Below are positions 1 to 8,687 of a DNA stretch of 64,000 nucleotides, piece by piece. Made by a program: the position numbers and the translations under genes. This DNA is from Alphaproteobacteria bacterium (GTDB lineage: Bacteria > Pseudomonadota > Alphaproteobacteria > Rhodobacterales > Rhodobacteraceae), in NCBI GenBank assembly GCA_030428355.1, contig JAUIBL010000006.1, forward strand, positions 1 through 64,000, read 5' to 3'. The notes beneath the pieces were generated by a model, which had not been told where the DNA came from, did not search any database, and worked only from the letters and a program-made list of their open reading frames with translations. Each line of letters opens with the position of its first letter. Within the stretch, counting starts at the first letter, position 1.

Positions 1-123
1 TCACCCGCCAGCTACATGGAGAGCGCAGCTGACTGGCCGCCGCTCATCACCCGCGTCCCGCGTAAACCCAAAGTGGCCCAGTTTTGCGCCGCCCCGTGGC
101 CTAATTTTACTCCGCCGTTGACA
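1..123. mobile_element. Possible terminal part of an IS21-type insertion sequence
   Basis: Two imperfect direct repeats, GTGGCCCAGTTTTGC at 73-87 and GTGGCCTAATTTTAC at 96-110, lie 23 bases apart and are followed by ...CCGCCGTTGACA ending at 123. Multiple short terminal repeats inside a TG...CA end are typical of the IS21 family, and this layout looks like the end beyond istB. No transposase is visible because the element would run off the left edge. The rest (124-229) holds nothing I can identify. The call rests on remembered end structure only. Confidence 0.35.
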
Positions 124-229
124 TGAAGTCTCGGGGAATGGAACGGTGACAATCGGCTGCCAACCGAACAGACCGCCGGGCGCCCCTCCGGTGGAAGCCG
201 CGCTGCGCGTACAGTTGATCGAGTGATCC

Positions 230-643
230 TCAATTCGCCACGATCACTGTACGTTCGAAGCTGAGCGGGACCGCGTCGATGACAAGGTCCGGGGCAACGC
301 TTTGGAAATCATAGTCCACCGTCAAGCGAATGGTCTGAAAACTGTTCGTTCCCGCCTGTGCTGCGACAGTGCCGACGGTGACGGTCAGGCGCAGTGGATC
401 GCCGAGGAAAAGGTCATCGACAATCGCGCTGGACAAGGTGGCCGCTGGTGTCGTGGGGTCAATATAGAGCTGCCGGGCGGCGGCATCTGTTGCATAGGTC
501 AACTGCTGCTGCATGAACAGAAGGCGGCCGATTTCGATAATGCCAAAGGTGAACAGCATCAACGGCATGGCGATCAGTGCAAACTCGATCGCTGCGGCAC
601 CTGAACTGTCGCGCCAGAACCGTTTGCAGGCCGTGCAGATCAT
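230..643 (-). CDS. tadE: TadE-like pseudopilin of the Tad pilus locus
   Basis: A 137-residue protein with a short basic N-terminus, then SGAAAIEFALIAMPLMLF, the TadE/TadF N-terminal membrane segment with the prepilin-type Glu. In known Tad systems such pseudopilins are cleaved by the prepilin peptidase and are needed for Flp pilus assembly. I chose the ATG at 643 because it forms an ATGA overlap with the stop of the upstream gene; an in-frame start 126 bases further upstream would lie inside that gene. It is the last gene of the minus-strand tad operon, next to the possible insertion-sequence end at 1-123. Confidence 0.85.
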   Translation of the reverse strand: MICTACKRFWRDSSGAAAIEFALIAMPLMLFTFGIIEIGRLLFMQQQLTYATDAAARQLYIDPTTPAATLSSAIVDDLFLGDPLRLTVTVGTVAAQAGTNSFQTIRLTVDYDFQSVAPDLVIDAVPLSFERTVIVAN

Positions 644-1110
644 CTGACCTGCACCCTCAAGGTACTGTCCAAGACACCTTCTGTCCCAAAGCCGGGCAGG
701 AGGGGGGTATAGTTCATCTGGACGGTCACCTCGATCACCACTTCCCACGGTAGGCCGGTCGAGGTGCAAAGAACGGCCTGCGACGTGGTACAGTTTTCAA
801 TCTCGGCCTGTCCGGGGCACAGGCACAGCAGACGCACGGTGCCCGCATAGCTGTCGCCGCTCAACGGATCGCCCAGATCCGTGATGGCCGATTGCAGGGT
901 TGTGTCCAGCACCGCAAGGCTCTGCGTAAACAAGGCCGCTTCGGCCGTTTCCCGGGTTACCTGATTCAGCCGGGCTTCCTCGATTGCCCGAACACCAAGG
1001 TTCGCCATGCCGACGAACAGGATAAGCAGGACGGGCGCAATCAGGGCGAATTCGATTGCTGCCGCTCCGGAGTCGCTCCGGAGCGCATGTCCTGTCCGGC
1101 GGAGCATCAT
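640..1110 (-). CDS. TadE/TadG-like pilus assembly protein
   Basis: A 156-residue protein starting with Met-Met and basic residues, followed by SGAAAIEFALIAPVLLILFVG, a TadE-type membrane segment. The rest is extracytoplasmic and contains four cysteines (LLCLCPG, ENCTTSQAVLCTS) that could form disulfides. It overlaps the cpaE stop by ATGA at its start and the following tadE start by ATGA at its end, so the three are probably translationally coupled. It is a minor pseudopilin by family; whether it is TadE, TadF or a shortened TadG cannot be settled from sequence alone. Confidence 0.82.
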   Translation of the reverse strand: MMLRRTGHALRSDSGAAAIEFALIAPVLLILFVGMANLGVRAIEEARLNQVTRETAEAALFTQSLAVLDTTLQSAITDLGDPLSGDSYAGTVRLLCLCPGQAEIENCTTSQAVLCTSTGLPWEVVIEVTVQMNYTPLLPGFGTEGVLDSTLRVQVR

Positions 1111-2312
1111 GTCTTGCCGCGACGGAACAGCGAGGTCCAGACATGTGCCATCCTGCCATCCCGCTGTTTGCGCCGCACGCCTGCCAGACCTTCGACAAAA
1201 TCGAACAGGTCATCAAGTTCGTTTGGAACCGGCGAAAGCTCTGCAACGGCTTTGCCTGCTTCGGCGGCTGTGATGGCCGTTTTCCCGAAATCCCCGACCT
1301 TGACGAGGTGGCCCCCTTTGGCGGTTTCGGAAAACAGCCGGGACGAAATCAAAGACTCCGACGCCGGGGACCAGCGATTGATCACGATGTCGGCGGGGGG
1401 CAGGTTCTGTCGCAGTTTTGCCGCCAGTGACTCGATGTTGTGAAGGGTCTGATAGCTGGCCAGATCAGCCATCGTCACCAGCATGGCATGTTCGCTCATG
1501 GCGAGCAGTTTGCTGTGCAGCATGCTCCAGCCGCTGGGCATGTCCACGATCAGGAAATCGGACAGGGTGCGGGCCTGATCGAGAATGTCCACGAAATGAT
1601 CGGTGCTGATCGAGAACCCCGGCTCAAGGTTGGGCGGTGAACACAGGATTTGCAGACTGGTCGACCGTTCATGCGCGAGCTTGGTGATTTCCTTGGGGCT
1701 GATCGACTTCGGGTCGCGGATCAGGTCCCGCAACCCCCGCACCGGGCTGAGATCGAAGGTCAGTGTTGCTGTCCCGGTGAACAGGTCGAAGTCCAGAAGC
1801 AGCGCCCGCTTTTCGGGAAGCAGCGAAATCAGCGCCGCAGTGTTCTGCGCGATCGTCGAACCGCCGCTGCCGCGCCCGCAACTGAAGACAGGTATCAGCG
1901 CACCGGCCTGGCGGTTTTCCGTATGGGCAAAGGTGCGGCTGATGCTGCCCAAAAGAAGTTCGGGGGTGACGGGCGTGAACAGATAATCCGCGCCGCCCTG
2001 ATCCAGCAACCTGCGGTACCGGCTGATGTCGTTGTTGGACGAAATGATAATCAACTGCGTGGTGGCGGCGCTGACCTCTGCAAGACGTTCCAGGTCTTCT
2101 ATGGGACCATCATGTTCGAGGATCAAAAGCTCGGGCGTGCCGCCGGACGGGTACTTGTTGATGATTTCGTCGATGTCACCGGCAAATGCGTCGTATTGCG
2201 CACGGGACAGCAGGGTGTGGTCCTTGAGGTCTTGCAGGACCTGCAACACCTCCGGCGTTTTCGCAAAAGTCGCAATCGTCGTGCGCGGAATGAACAGGGA
2301 CTGCTGTGTCAT
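1107..2312 (-). CDS. cpaE: CpaE/TadZ-like pilus localisation ATPase
   Basis: A 401-residue protein with an N-terminal receiver-like domain (roughly residues 1-130) and a MinD/ParA-type ATPase domain from about 138. The nucleotide loop reads GRGSGGSTIAQN at 146-157, which lacks both lysines of the usual deviant Walker A, so strong ATP hydrolysis is doubtful. CpaE/TadZ proteins place the pilus machine at the cell pole. It is joined to cpaB upstream and tadE downstream by ATGA overlaps. Start ATG at 2312 is set by that overlap. Confidence 0.9.
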   Translation of the reverse strand: MTQQSLFIPRTTIATFAKTPEVLQVLQDLKDHTLLSRAQYDAFAGDIDEIINKYPSGGTPELLILEHDGPIEDLERLAEVSAATTQLIIISSNNDISRYRRLLDQGGADYLFTPVTPELLLGSISRTFAHTENRQAGALIPVFSCGRGSGGSTIAQNTAALISLLPEKRALLLDFDLFTGTATLTFDLSPVRGLRDLIRDPKSISPKEITKLAHERSTSLQILCSPPNLEPGFSISTDHFVDILDQARTLSDFLIVDMPSGWSMLHSKLLAMSEHAMLVTMADLASYQTLHNIESLAAKLRQNLPPADIVINRWSPASESLISSRLFSETAKGGHLVKVGDFGKTAITAAEAGKAVAELSPVPNELDDLFDFVEGLAGVRRKQRDGRMAHVWTSLFRRGKT

Positions 2313-3241
2313 GGCACGTCCACGATCGTGGTTTCACCGCCGGAAATGACACGGACAGACCGTTTGGGGGGTTCGGGTGGCTCTGGCACATCCACAATCG
2401 GGGCCGGCTCTGGCGGCTGTTGGGGTGGTTCGGGCGGCAGGATCACCTCTACAGGGGCCGGGGGTTCCGGCTGTTCGAACCCCAGAACGGACACGACGCG
2501 CGATGGTCCGTGATCGTCTATGGAGCGCAGCGCCAGGGACACCTGTCCGCTTGCCAGCGCCGAGAACAGAACCTCGGCTTGTTCCTCGGTCATTTCGAGG
2601 GTGATCGTGTCGCCGGTCATGTTGATTTCCGACGTGCGCGATGCCGCGTTTTCCTGTTGATCGGGTGTGCGAAAGGCGATGCGGCTGGTGGGGGTGTCCC
2701 CGATGGCCAGAACGCGGATGTTTTCAAGGATGGTTTGCGAAAAGCTGCCTGCGCGCCCGTCCCTGTCGAAGTCGCCCATGATGGTATGGATCAGGTCGAT
2801 GCGGTCTTCCGGCAGGATAAATCCGCCCGCCAGTTTCTGCGCCGTGACCGACAGCCCGACGGCCCGTGTCCCGGGAGACAGTGTCAACGCCATGAAGCCG
2901 GACGCCCGATCTACAAGGTCGTCCCGGCGAACCATTTCACCGGCCAGAACGTCGCGTCTGACAAGCTTGCCCACGATGTCTGACGGGTAGGGCGCATCTG
3001 CCGTTTCAGATGTCAGCATCGAGGCAGACACCGCACTGCGCAACTGTTCCTGCCAGATGAGACCGGATGTGTCGATGATCGTTCCGCGCGGCATGTCGCG
3101 ATTGAACACGAGAACCCGCACCGTATCGGACTGCACGACCTCGACCGTGTCCGGGAGCGGCGCCGGGCGCGACAGCTCAAGCAGGCCCAGAGTCCCGACC
3201 CCAGCCACAAGTGCCAAGAGGATGATCAACAAACGGCGCAT
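2309..3241 (-). CDS. cpaB: Flp pilus assembly protein CpaB (RcpC)
   Basis: A 310-residue protein with one N-terminal membrane segment (about 3-22), then a SAF-type domain with FNRDMPRGTIIDTSGLIW around residues 48-65. The C-terminal 60 residues are rich in Pro and Glu. CpaB proteins sit in the periplasm and work with the secretin. It follows cpaC by 10 bases and overlaps cpaE by ATGA. A second, shorter CpaB-type gene closes the plus-strand operon (8688-9383), so this locus carries two. Confidence 0.9.
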   Translation of the reverse strand: MRRLLIILLALVAGVGTLGLLELSRPAPLPDTVEVVQSDTVRVLVFNRDMPRGTIIDTSGLIWQEQLRSAVSASMLTSETADAPYPSDIVGKLVRRDVLAGEMVRRDDLVDRASGFMALTLSPGTRAVGLSVTAQKLAGGFILPEDRIDLIHTIMGDFDRDGRAGSFSQTILENIRVLAIGDTPTSRIAFRTPDQQENAASRTSEINMTGDTITLEMTEEQAEVLFSALASGQVSLALRSIDDHGPSRVVSVLGFEQPEPPAPVEVILPPEPPQQPPEPAPIVDVPEPPEPPKRSVRVISGGETTIVDVP

Positions 3242-3251
3242 CGTGTTCCGT

Positions 3252-4595
3252 TCAGTGGTTCGGCAGGATGTGGCCGAAAGATCCGGTCACGCCAAAGCCG
3301 CTTTTGAAGCGGCGTGTCATCTCGTCGGGGCTGTCCATCGCGCCCAGCAGAAAAACTTCGGCATCCGAGACATCGCCGCTCTGAATCGTGGGATCGCCGA
3401 TGATGTTCTGTTCCGACGCATTGTTCACAAGGTAGGGCGTGACCAGAACAACCAGTTCGGTCTGGTTCTGCTGGTACGCGGTCGACCGGAACAACGCGCC
3501 GAGGATCGGCACATCACCCAGCCAGGGGTACTGTCGTGCCGAACGGACGCTGTCGCTTTGCAGCAAGCCCGCGATGGCAAAGCTTCTGCCGCTGGCCAGT
3601 TCGATGGTGGTGTTCACCTTGCGCGACACGAAGGCCGGGTTGTCGTTGACCCGACGGGTCCAGTCGACCTCGCTGACCTCGGGTTCGATGGCGATCCGCA
3701 CCGTACGGTTCGGCAGGATCTGCGGTGTGAACGCCAGTTTTACCCCATATTCCCTGTAGGATGTGGTGGTGTTGCCCTCGCCATCGCTGCTGACGATGGG
3801 GACTTCGCCCCCGACCACGAAACTGGCGGTCGAGCCATTGATCGACACAAGCGTCGGGTTGGCCAATCTGCGTGCCAGCCCCTTGTTCTCGAGCGCCTGC
3901 AAGAGGACGTTGATCGTGTAATCGCGGTTGTTGAAGTTGAAATCGATCGTGTCGGTGATCACACCGAACGGCGCGCCATTGGTCCCGTCCATGCCCTGCG
4001 GGTTGGGGAATGTGTTGATCCCCAGTTCCTTGCCACCGTTGCGCGACAGTTCGAGGATGTTGACCTTGAGCATGACCTGACGCGGATCGGTGATTTTCAG
4101 CGCGTCGATCACGTCGCCGTCGCTATACGCTTCGGCGATGTTGCGCAGTTGGGCGGCTTCCGCTTCATCGCGCACGGTTCCGGACAGAACCAGACGCCCG
4201 TTGACGCTTTGGGCCCGGACATTCGATCCGGGTTGCAGATCGTTGATGATCTGCTGCAGAGGATCGAAGTTTTCCTGAACGAGGATCGACAGCACGCGCC
4301 GTTGCTGGCCGTCGACATCCCGAAGCAGAACCCTGGTCGAGCCTGCCGAGAGCGGAGTTATGGCGATGCTGCGAGCAGACAGCAAAGCCATGTTCACCAC
4401 CTCGTTGTCGCCGATGATCACATCCGAGAGATCGAAATTCGTCTCGACGACATGGGCATCCCCGACGGACAGGGTGATGGTTTCGACCGGCTGTGCATGG
4501 GCAGGTCGGTCTGCAAGACAGGAAAAGGCCAGCACGGCCAGAAAAGCCAGCGTGCGACACAGGCGCTTGCCGATATGCGACACGCGGCGCATCAC
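3252..4595 (-). CDS. cpaC: Tad pilus outer-membrane secretin CpaC (RcpA)
   Basis: A 447-residue protein with a cleavable signal peptide (FLAVLAFSCLADRPAHA, about residues 17-34), a pilus/secretin N-terminal domain (about 35-110), a BON-like stretch with NGRLVLSGTVRDEAEA (about 130-150) and a secretin C-domain with VVGGEVPIVS and the closing LVVLVTPYLV. Secretins form the outer-membrane pore through which the Flp pilus passes. Its start overlaps the stop of the TPR lipoprotein gene (4592-4595), giving a tight tadD-cpaC-cpaB-cpaE order. Confidence 0.93.
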   Translation of the reverse strand: MMRRVSHIGKRLCRTLAFLAVLAFSCLADRPAHAQPVETITLSVGDAHVVETNFDLSDVIIGDNEVVNMALLSARSIAITPLSAGSTRVLLRDVDGQQRRVLSILVQENFDPLQQIINDLQPGSNVRAQSVNGRLVLSGTVRDEAEAAQLRNIAEAYSDGDVIDALKITDPRQVMLKVNILELSRNGGKELGINTFPNPQGMDGTNGAPFGVITDTIDFNFNNRDYTINVLLQALENKGLARRLANPTLVSINGSTASFVVGGEVPIVSSDGEGNTTTSYREYGVKLAFTPQILPNRTVRIAIEPEVSEVDWTRRVNDNPAFVSRKVNTTIELASGRSFAIAGLLQSDSVRSARQYPWLGDVPILGALFRSTAYQQNQTELVVLVTPYLVNNASEQNIIGDPTIQSGDVSDAEVFLLGAMDSPDEMTRRFKSGFGVTGSFGHILPNH

Positions 4596-5062
4596 AGCGG
4601 GGCCACCTGTTTCAGCATCTTGCGGTTGTTGCGGATGGTGTCGTTTTTGGGCGCGCGGCGTTCGGCCTCGGCCAGATAGGCATTGGCTTTGACCAGGTCG
4701 CCGCGCAGCATGTAGGAATAGCCCATGTTGTTGAACAGCGCGGCCTGATCGGTGCTTTGCGCCAGCAACAGCTCATAGGCTTTGTCCGAAGTCTTGAAGT
4801 CGCCTTCCATGTCCGCTGCAATGGCAAGGGCCATCAAGGCGCGCTGATCGCCGGTCTTGAACGGGTTTGCCTTCAGCAGTTCGGTTTTGGCGGATTTGAA
4901 ATCCCGGACACTGATCAGGGAAATCCCGCGGTCGATATGGGCGCGTGTAACCTGCGGATCGGGCGGTGCAAAAATGCCACTATCGGCGCAACTGGCCAGA
5001 AAGGTCAGCAGAGTGACCGCCTTCAAAACCCCAAAAGATGTTCGCCTGATACCGCAAACCAA
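4592..5062 (-). CDS. tadD: TPR lipoprotein TadD-like, secretin pilotin
   Basis: A 156-residue protein with a hydrophobic leader and the lipobox LLTFLASC, then tetratricopeptide repeats (for example DQAALFNNMGYSYMLRGDLVKA). TadD lipoproteins help the secretin reach or assemble in the outer membrane. It is the first gene of the minus-strand tad operon. The frame opens with TTG at 5062; another TTG just before LKAV is possible, and no clear ribosome site favours either, so the N-terminus is uncertain. Confidence 0.8.
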   Translation of the reverse strand: MVCGIRRTSFGVLKAVTLLTFLASCADSGIFAPPDPQVTRAHIDRGISLISVRDFKSAKTELLKANPFKTGDQRALMALAIAADMEGDFKTSDKAYELLLAQSTDQAALFNNMGYSYMLRGDLVKANAYLAEAERRAPKNDTIRNNRKMLKQVAPL

Positions 5063-5450
5063 GGTGAATTGGCTTTCTTTTCATTGGGGCGAAGCGGGTA
5101 CCGGGAACAACAGGAAAGTGCAGATTTACGCGTTAATTTAGCCTTGCCCGAGACAGAGTTATCCACAGGATTCTAACGCAGCCCCGATATTCGCGCAAGC
5201 CTTTGCAAAGATACATCCCCAAGGAATATTAATGGTTTGAGTGACCAACTGCCGCAGACTCCGTCTTTTGTTGCCTGTGGATGAAAATCTGCTTACGCTT
5301 GACCCAAAGAGCCTGCGGCGCGGAGTGACGATTTCTCTTTTTACGGGTAATGCCGGTGCTTGACCGAGTTCGTGGTGTGACGAGTCTCACGGTTTGAAGC
5401 TGGACCCAAGTGCGGCATAGGACATGCCTGCACCGAAAAGGAGAACGATT
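5063..5450. promoter_or_regulatory. Control region between the two divergent tad operons
   Basis: A gene-free stretch of 388 bases that must hold the promoters of both operons. It contains a perfect DnaA-box sequence TTATCCACA at 5159-5167 and, on the other strand, the one-mismatch box TCATCCACA at 5276-5284. A TTAA-N7-TTGC near 5134 resembles a weak CtrA half site. The flp ribosome site AAAAGGAGAA is at 5436-5445. I could not choose a convincing -35/-10 pair for either direction. Confidence 0.5.
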
Positions 5451-5657
5451 ATGCTCATCTCTTTCCTGAGGGCTAAACTACGCCAGTTCGTTCGCAATGA
5501 GAGCGGCGCCACGGCGATTGAGTATGCGTTAATTGCGGGTTTAATCGCTGTAGCTCTTGTTGCAATTCTTGGTACTTTGGCTACAAACTTGACTGGTACA
5601 TTTGGATTAATCGGTGATGCTTTGCCACAGCCGGCGGCGGGAGGCGGAGGCGGTTAA
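5451..5657 (+). CDS. flp: Flp family type IVb pilin
   Basis: A 68-residue prepilin. After a basic leader of about 20 residues comes ESGATAIEYALIAGLIAV: cleavage is expected after the Gly, giving a mature protein with Glu5 and Tyr6, the hallmark of Flp pilins. The C-terminus is short and ends in five glycines. I prefer the ATG at 5451 because AAAAGGAGAA lies 5 bases upstream; an ATG at 5424 gives a 9-residue longer form with no ribosome site. It begins the plus-strand tad operon, 15 bases before cpaF. Confidence 0.94.
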   Translation: MLISFLRAKLRQFVRNESGATAIEYALIAGLIAVALVAILGTLATNLTGTFGLIGDALPQPAAGGGGG

Positions 5658-5672
5658 AGCTCCGCTCAGGTA

Positions 5673-6968
5673 ATGCATGACTTTGCCATTATTAAACAAC
5701 GCGTCTTTCTTGATGTGATCGACCGGATCGACGCAGCAGGGTTGCTGCGTCGTCCGCTGACAGAGGCGCGCGCGGGCGTGTCCACTGCCCTCAAAGACGT
5801 ACTTTCGCGCAATCGCCAAGCGGTGTCCGAGGTCGAATTCGCCCGACTGCTGGATGACATTTGCGACGACATGCTGGGCTTTGGCCCGTTGGAGCGGTTT
5901 CTTGTCCGCGACGACATCGCCGATATCATGGTCAACGGGTTCGACAATATCTTCATCGAGGTGAATGGCCGGGTTCAGAAAACCGATGTGGCGTTCCGCG
6001 ATGACGAACATCTGTTGAACGTCTGTCAGCGCATCGTCAGCCTTGTGGGGCGTCGCGTGGATGAAAGCAGCCCGATCTGCGATGCCCGCCTGAAAGACGG
6101 ATCGCGGGTCAATGTCGTGATCCCGCCACTCGCAATTGACGGGCCGGTTCTGACGATACGGCGCTTCACCAAGCAACGCCTGACGCTGGACGACATGGTG
6201 GGGCTGGGCACGCTCAGCCAGCCGATGGCGGACCTGCTGAAGGCGCTCAGCCGGTCCCGGTGCAACATCCTTGTCTCCGGTGGCACAGGGTCGGGCAAGA
6301 CGACCTTGCTCAACGCGTTGACTGGCTGGATCGATGCAGAAGAACGGATTGTGACCTGCGAAGATACGGCCGAGCTTCAGTTGCAGCAGCCGCATGTGGT
6401 GCGGATGGAAACGCGCCCCGCCAACACCGAAGGGTTGGGCGAAGTGACCATGTTCCAACTGGTCCGCAATTGCCTGCGCATGCGCCCCGACCGGATCATC
6501 GTCGGCGAAGTGCGCGGGCCGGAAACGCTCGACCTGTTGCAGGCGATGAACACCGGCCATGACGGATCGATGGGCACGCTGCACGCGAACTCGCCGGATG
6601 AGGCGCTGTCGCGGATCGAGGCGATGGTGATGATGGGGTTCGGAAACCTGACATCCGAAGTGATCCACAGGCTGATCACGGCCTCGGTCAACATCGTGAT
6701 CCAGATCGAACGGTTCCGGGATGGCAGCCGCAAAGTCACCAGTATCAGCGAAACGGTTGGGCTCAGGAACGGGCGTACCCATCTGCGCGACCTGATGCGG
6801 TTCGAATTCGATGCAGAGGATGGTGACGAGGACAGCGTCAGTGGCCGTCATTGTATCGTTTTCGATGAAAAACCCGCGATCTATGAGCGGGCGCGCAAGC
6901 ATGGGGAACATCGGCGGCTGATGCAGGCCCTTGCGAATGGGCGCGCGGGGACAGGTGATCCCGCATGA
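5673..6968 (+). CDS. cpaF: Tad pilus motor ATPase CpaF (TadA)
   Basis: A 431-residue secretion ATPase of the VirB11/PilB class that powers Flp pilus assembly. Walker A is GGTGSGKTT at 203-211, the Asp/Walker B region [12 protein letters not shown] at 271-282 and the His box [13 protein letters not shown] at 295-307. The N-terminal domain (1-150) includes [15 protein letters not shown], typical of CpaF. The stop overlaps the tadB start by ATGA. Length fits the family. Confidence 0.96.
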   Translation: MHDFAIIKQRVFLDVIDRIDAAGLLRRPLTEARAGVSTALKDVLSRNRQAVSEVEFARLLDDICDDMLGFGPLERFLVRDDIADIMVNGFDNIFIEVNGRVQKTDVAFRDDEHLLNVCQRIVSLVGRRVDESSPICDARLKDGSRVNVVIPPLAIDGPVLTIRRFTKQRLTLDDMVGLGTLSQPMADLLKALSRSRCNILVSGGTGSGKTTLLNALTGWIDAEERIVTCEDTAELQLQQPHVVRMETRPANTEGLGEVTMFQLVRNCLRMRPDRIIVGEVRGPETLDLLQAMNTGHDGSMGTLHANSPDEALSRIEAMVMMGFGNLTSEVIHRLITASVNIVIQIERFRDGSRKVTSISETVGLRNGRTHLRDLMRFEFDAEDGDEDSVSGRHCIVFDEKPAIYERARKHGEHRRLMQALANGRAGTGDPA

Positions 6969-7768
6969 CGGAATGGCTGCCGATCCTCCTCGCCCTGATC
7001 GCCGCAGCATCCGCCGGTGCGTTTCTCTACGTGACCCGTCGGTCAGATCCCAATCCGGTTGCCGATCTCGAACAGGCCAAAAGCGCCGCCTGGTTGATCG
7101 GTGCGGCCCTACTGGCTGCGGCGCTGGTGACTGTCTTCTCGGATGGGAATGTGGCGCTGGCGGCCATTGCGGCACTGGTTGCGGTTCTGGCGGTCCTGCA
7201 ATGGCGGCTTTACAGAAAGCGGACATATGATGCGGCCTTCTCAAGGCAGTTTCTGCCCGCGCTCGAAGTGATCGTGCGGGGGTTGCAATCCGGTATGCCG
7301 CTTTTGTCGGCGCTGCAGGTGGTCCAGAAAGAGATCGGCGGCCCTGTCAGTGTCGAATTCAAGCGTCTCCTGGATGACCTGTCTCTGGGCATACCCATGT
7401 CGCAGGCCGCCGAAAGGTTCACCGCCCGCATGCCTGCGCGCGAGGTGGTGTTTTTTGCCCATGTGATCGCAGTGCAACACCGGACGGGTGGGCGGCTTTC
7501 CGAGGCCTTGAGTAATCTTGCCGACACGCTGCGTGCGCAGCAGCACTTTGCCCAAAGGGTTCGGACCCTCAGTCAGGAAGCGCGAAGCTCTGCGGTGATC
7601 ATCGGGGCGATTCCGCTGTTTGTGGCCTTCGGGCTTTTCCTTCTGAGCCCGAGCTACATCACGGTGCTTTTCACCACCGGAACGGGTCAGATCGTCGTTC
7701 TGCTGTGTTGTCTCTGGATGGGGGCAGGGGCCTATATCATGAAGCGCATGGTGCAGATCGATGCCTGA
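6965..7768 (+). CDS. tadB: Tad pilus inner-membrane platform protein TadB
   Basis: A 267-residue membrane protein with a type II secretion F domain. There are hydrophobic segments near residues 4-22, 42-80 and 210-260. The cytoplasmic part carries FLPALEVIVRGLQSGMPLLSALQVV and a stretch LSEALSNLADTLR, both typical of GspF/TadB. TadB and TadC form the platform on which CpaF acts. It overlaps cpaF by ATGA and its end overlaps the tadC start by 8 bases. Confidence 0.92.
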   Translation: MTEWLPILLALIAAASAGAFLYVTRRSDPNPVADLEQAKSAAWLIGAALLAAALVTVFSDGNVALAAIAALVAVLAVLQWRLYRKRTYDAAFSRQFLPALEVIVRGLQSGMPLLSALQVVQKEIGGPVSVEFKRLLDDLSLGIPMSQAAERFTARMPAREVVFFAHVIAVQHRTGGRLSEALSNLADTLRAQQHFAQRVRTLSQEARSSAVIIGAIPLFVAFGLFLLSPSYITVLFTTGTGQIVVLLCCLWMGAGAYIMKRMVQIDA

Positions 7769-8621
7769 TCCGGTTTTGCTCATATCTGGTCTTCTGGCTT
7801 TCTGCGCCTGTGCCAGCGCCGCTGCCGCGATCCTTCCCGCATCTGTCCGCGCGCCCTCGCGAGGTATCCGAACCGGGGTCGGAGACCGTATCTTCGCCAT
7901 CCCCGGCCTGACGGCGCTGGAGCGTGATCCCGATCTGGTCCTGCGGTTCAAACAGGCCGGTTTGCGCGACCGCGCCCACATCCGGCTTTACCTGATTATG
8001 CGGATTGTTCTCCCGTTGGTCGCGGTTCTGATCGGTATGACCCTCCTACAGGTCCTGCCAGACCACAACAGATCCGCCGTCTGGCTGATGACCTTTTTCC
8101 TGTTTCTTGCGGCCATCGGATACGTGCTGCCGTCGATCTACATTCACCAGCGTGCGGCGCAGCGAAAAGAGGCCATCCGCAGGGAATGGCCGGACGTGCT
8201 CGATCTCATGCTGCTGTCGGTCGAAGCGGGTCTTGGGCTGGATGCGGTGCTGGATGTTGTCTCCAAGAGGATCGCGTCAGGTGCTCCTGTCATCGCCGAA
8301 GAGCTCGAGATCACTCTGGCCGAACTGAGTTACCTCTCGGACCGCAAACTCGCTTTGTCGAACCTTGCTGCCCGGGTCGATCTTCCTGCGGTTTCGCTGG
8401 TCGTGACCGCGCTGATCCAGGCCGAGCGTTATGGCACCTCTATCGGAACGACCTTGCGCAACACCACCCGCGACCAGCGGATCAGCCGATTGGCGGATGC
8501 CGAGCGCAAGGCTGCAGCACTGCCGCCCCAACTGACGATCCCGATGGTGCTGTTCTTTCTTCCGGTCCTGTTCGCCGTGATCTTTACGCCCGGCATCATT
8601 CTTTATTTGATGGACACCTGA
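7761..8621 (+). CDS. tadC: Tad pilus inner-membrane platform protein TadC
   Basis: A 286-residue GspF-domain protein with predicted membrane segments near 5-25, 78-98, 104-125 and 260-283. The central part has WPDVLDLMLLSVEAGLGLDAV, the usual start of the TadC F domain. It probably pairs with TadB as platform of the Flp pilus machine. The gene overlaps tadB and is followed after 66 bases by a second cpaB-like gene, still on the same strand. Confidence 0.92.
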   Translation: MPDPVLLISGLLAFCACASAAAAILPASVRAPSRGIRTGVGDRIFAIPGLTALERDPDLVLRFKQAGLRDRAHIRLYLIMRIVLPLVAVLIGMTLLQVLPDHNRSAVWLMTFFLFLAAIGYVLPSIYIHQRAAQRKEAIRREWPDVLDLMLLSVEAGLGLDAVLDVVSKRIASGAPVIAEELEITLAELSYLSDRKLALSNLAARVDLPAVSLVVTALIQAERYGTSIGTTLRNTTRDQRISRLADAERKAAALPPQLTIPMVLFFLPVLFAVIFTPGIILYLMDT

Positions 8622-8687
8622 TGCAGACCGTCCCGCCGTGCCTTGGCGTCGGCGCCAGAACCAGAACCAAACAGTGAAAGGCGAGCC

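Noticed and set aside
12-233. 73-codon minus-strand frame at the left edge
   Set aside because: It overlaps the candidate insertion-sequence terminal repeats and has no ribosome site or protein-like pattern.
5607-7244. 545-codon open frame on the minus strand
   Set aside because: It is antisense to cpaF and tadB, whose motifs are unmistakable; the composition (many His, Pro, Arg) is that of a GC-rich shadow frame.
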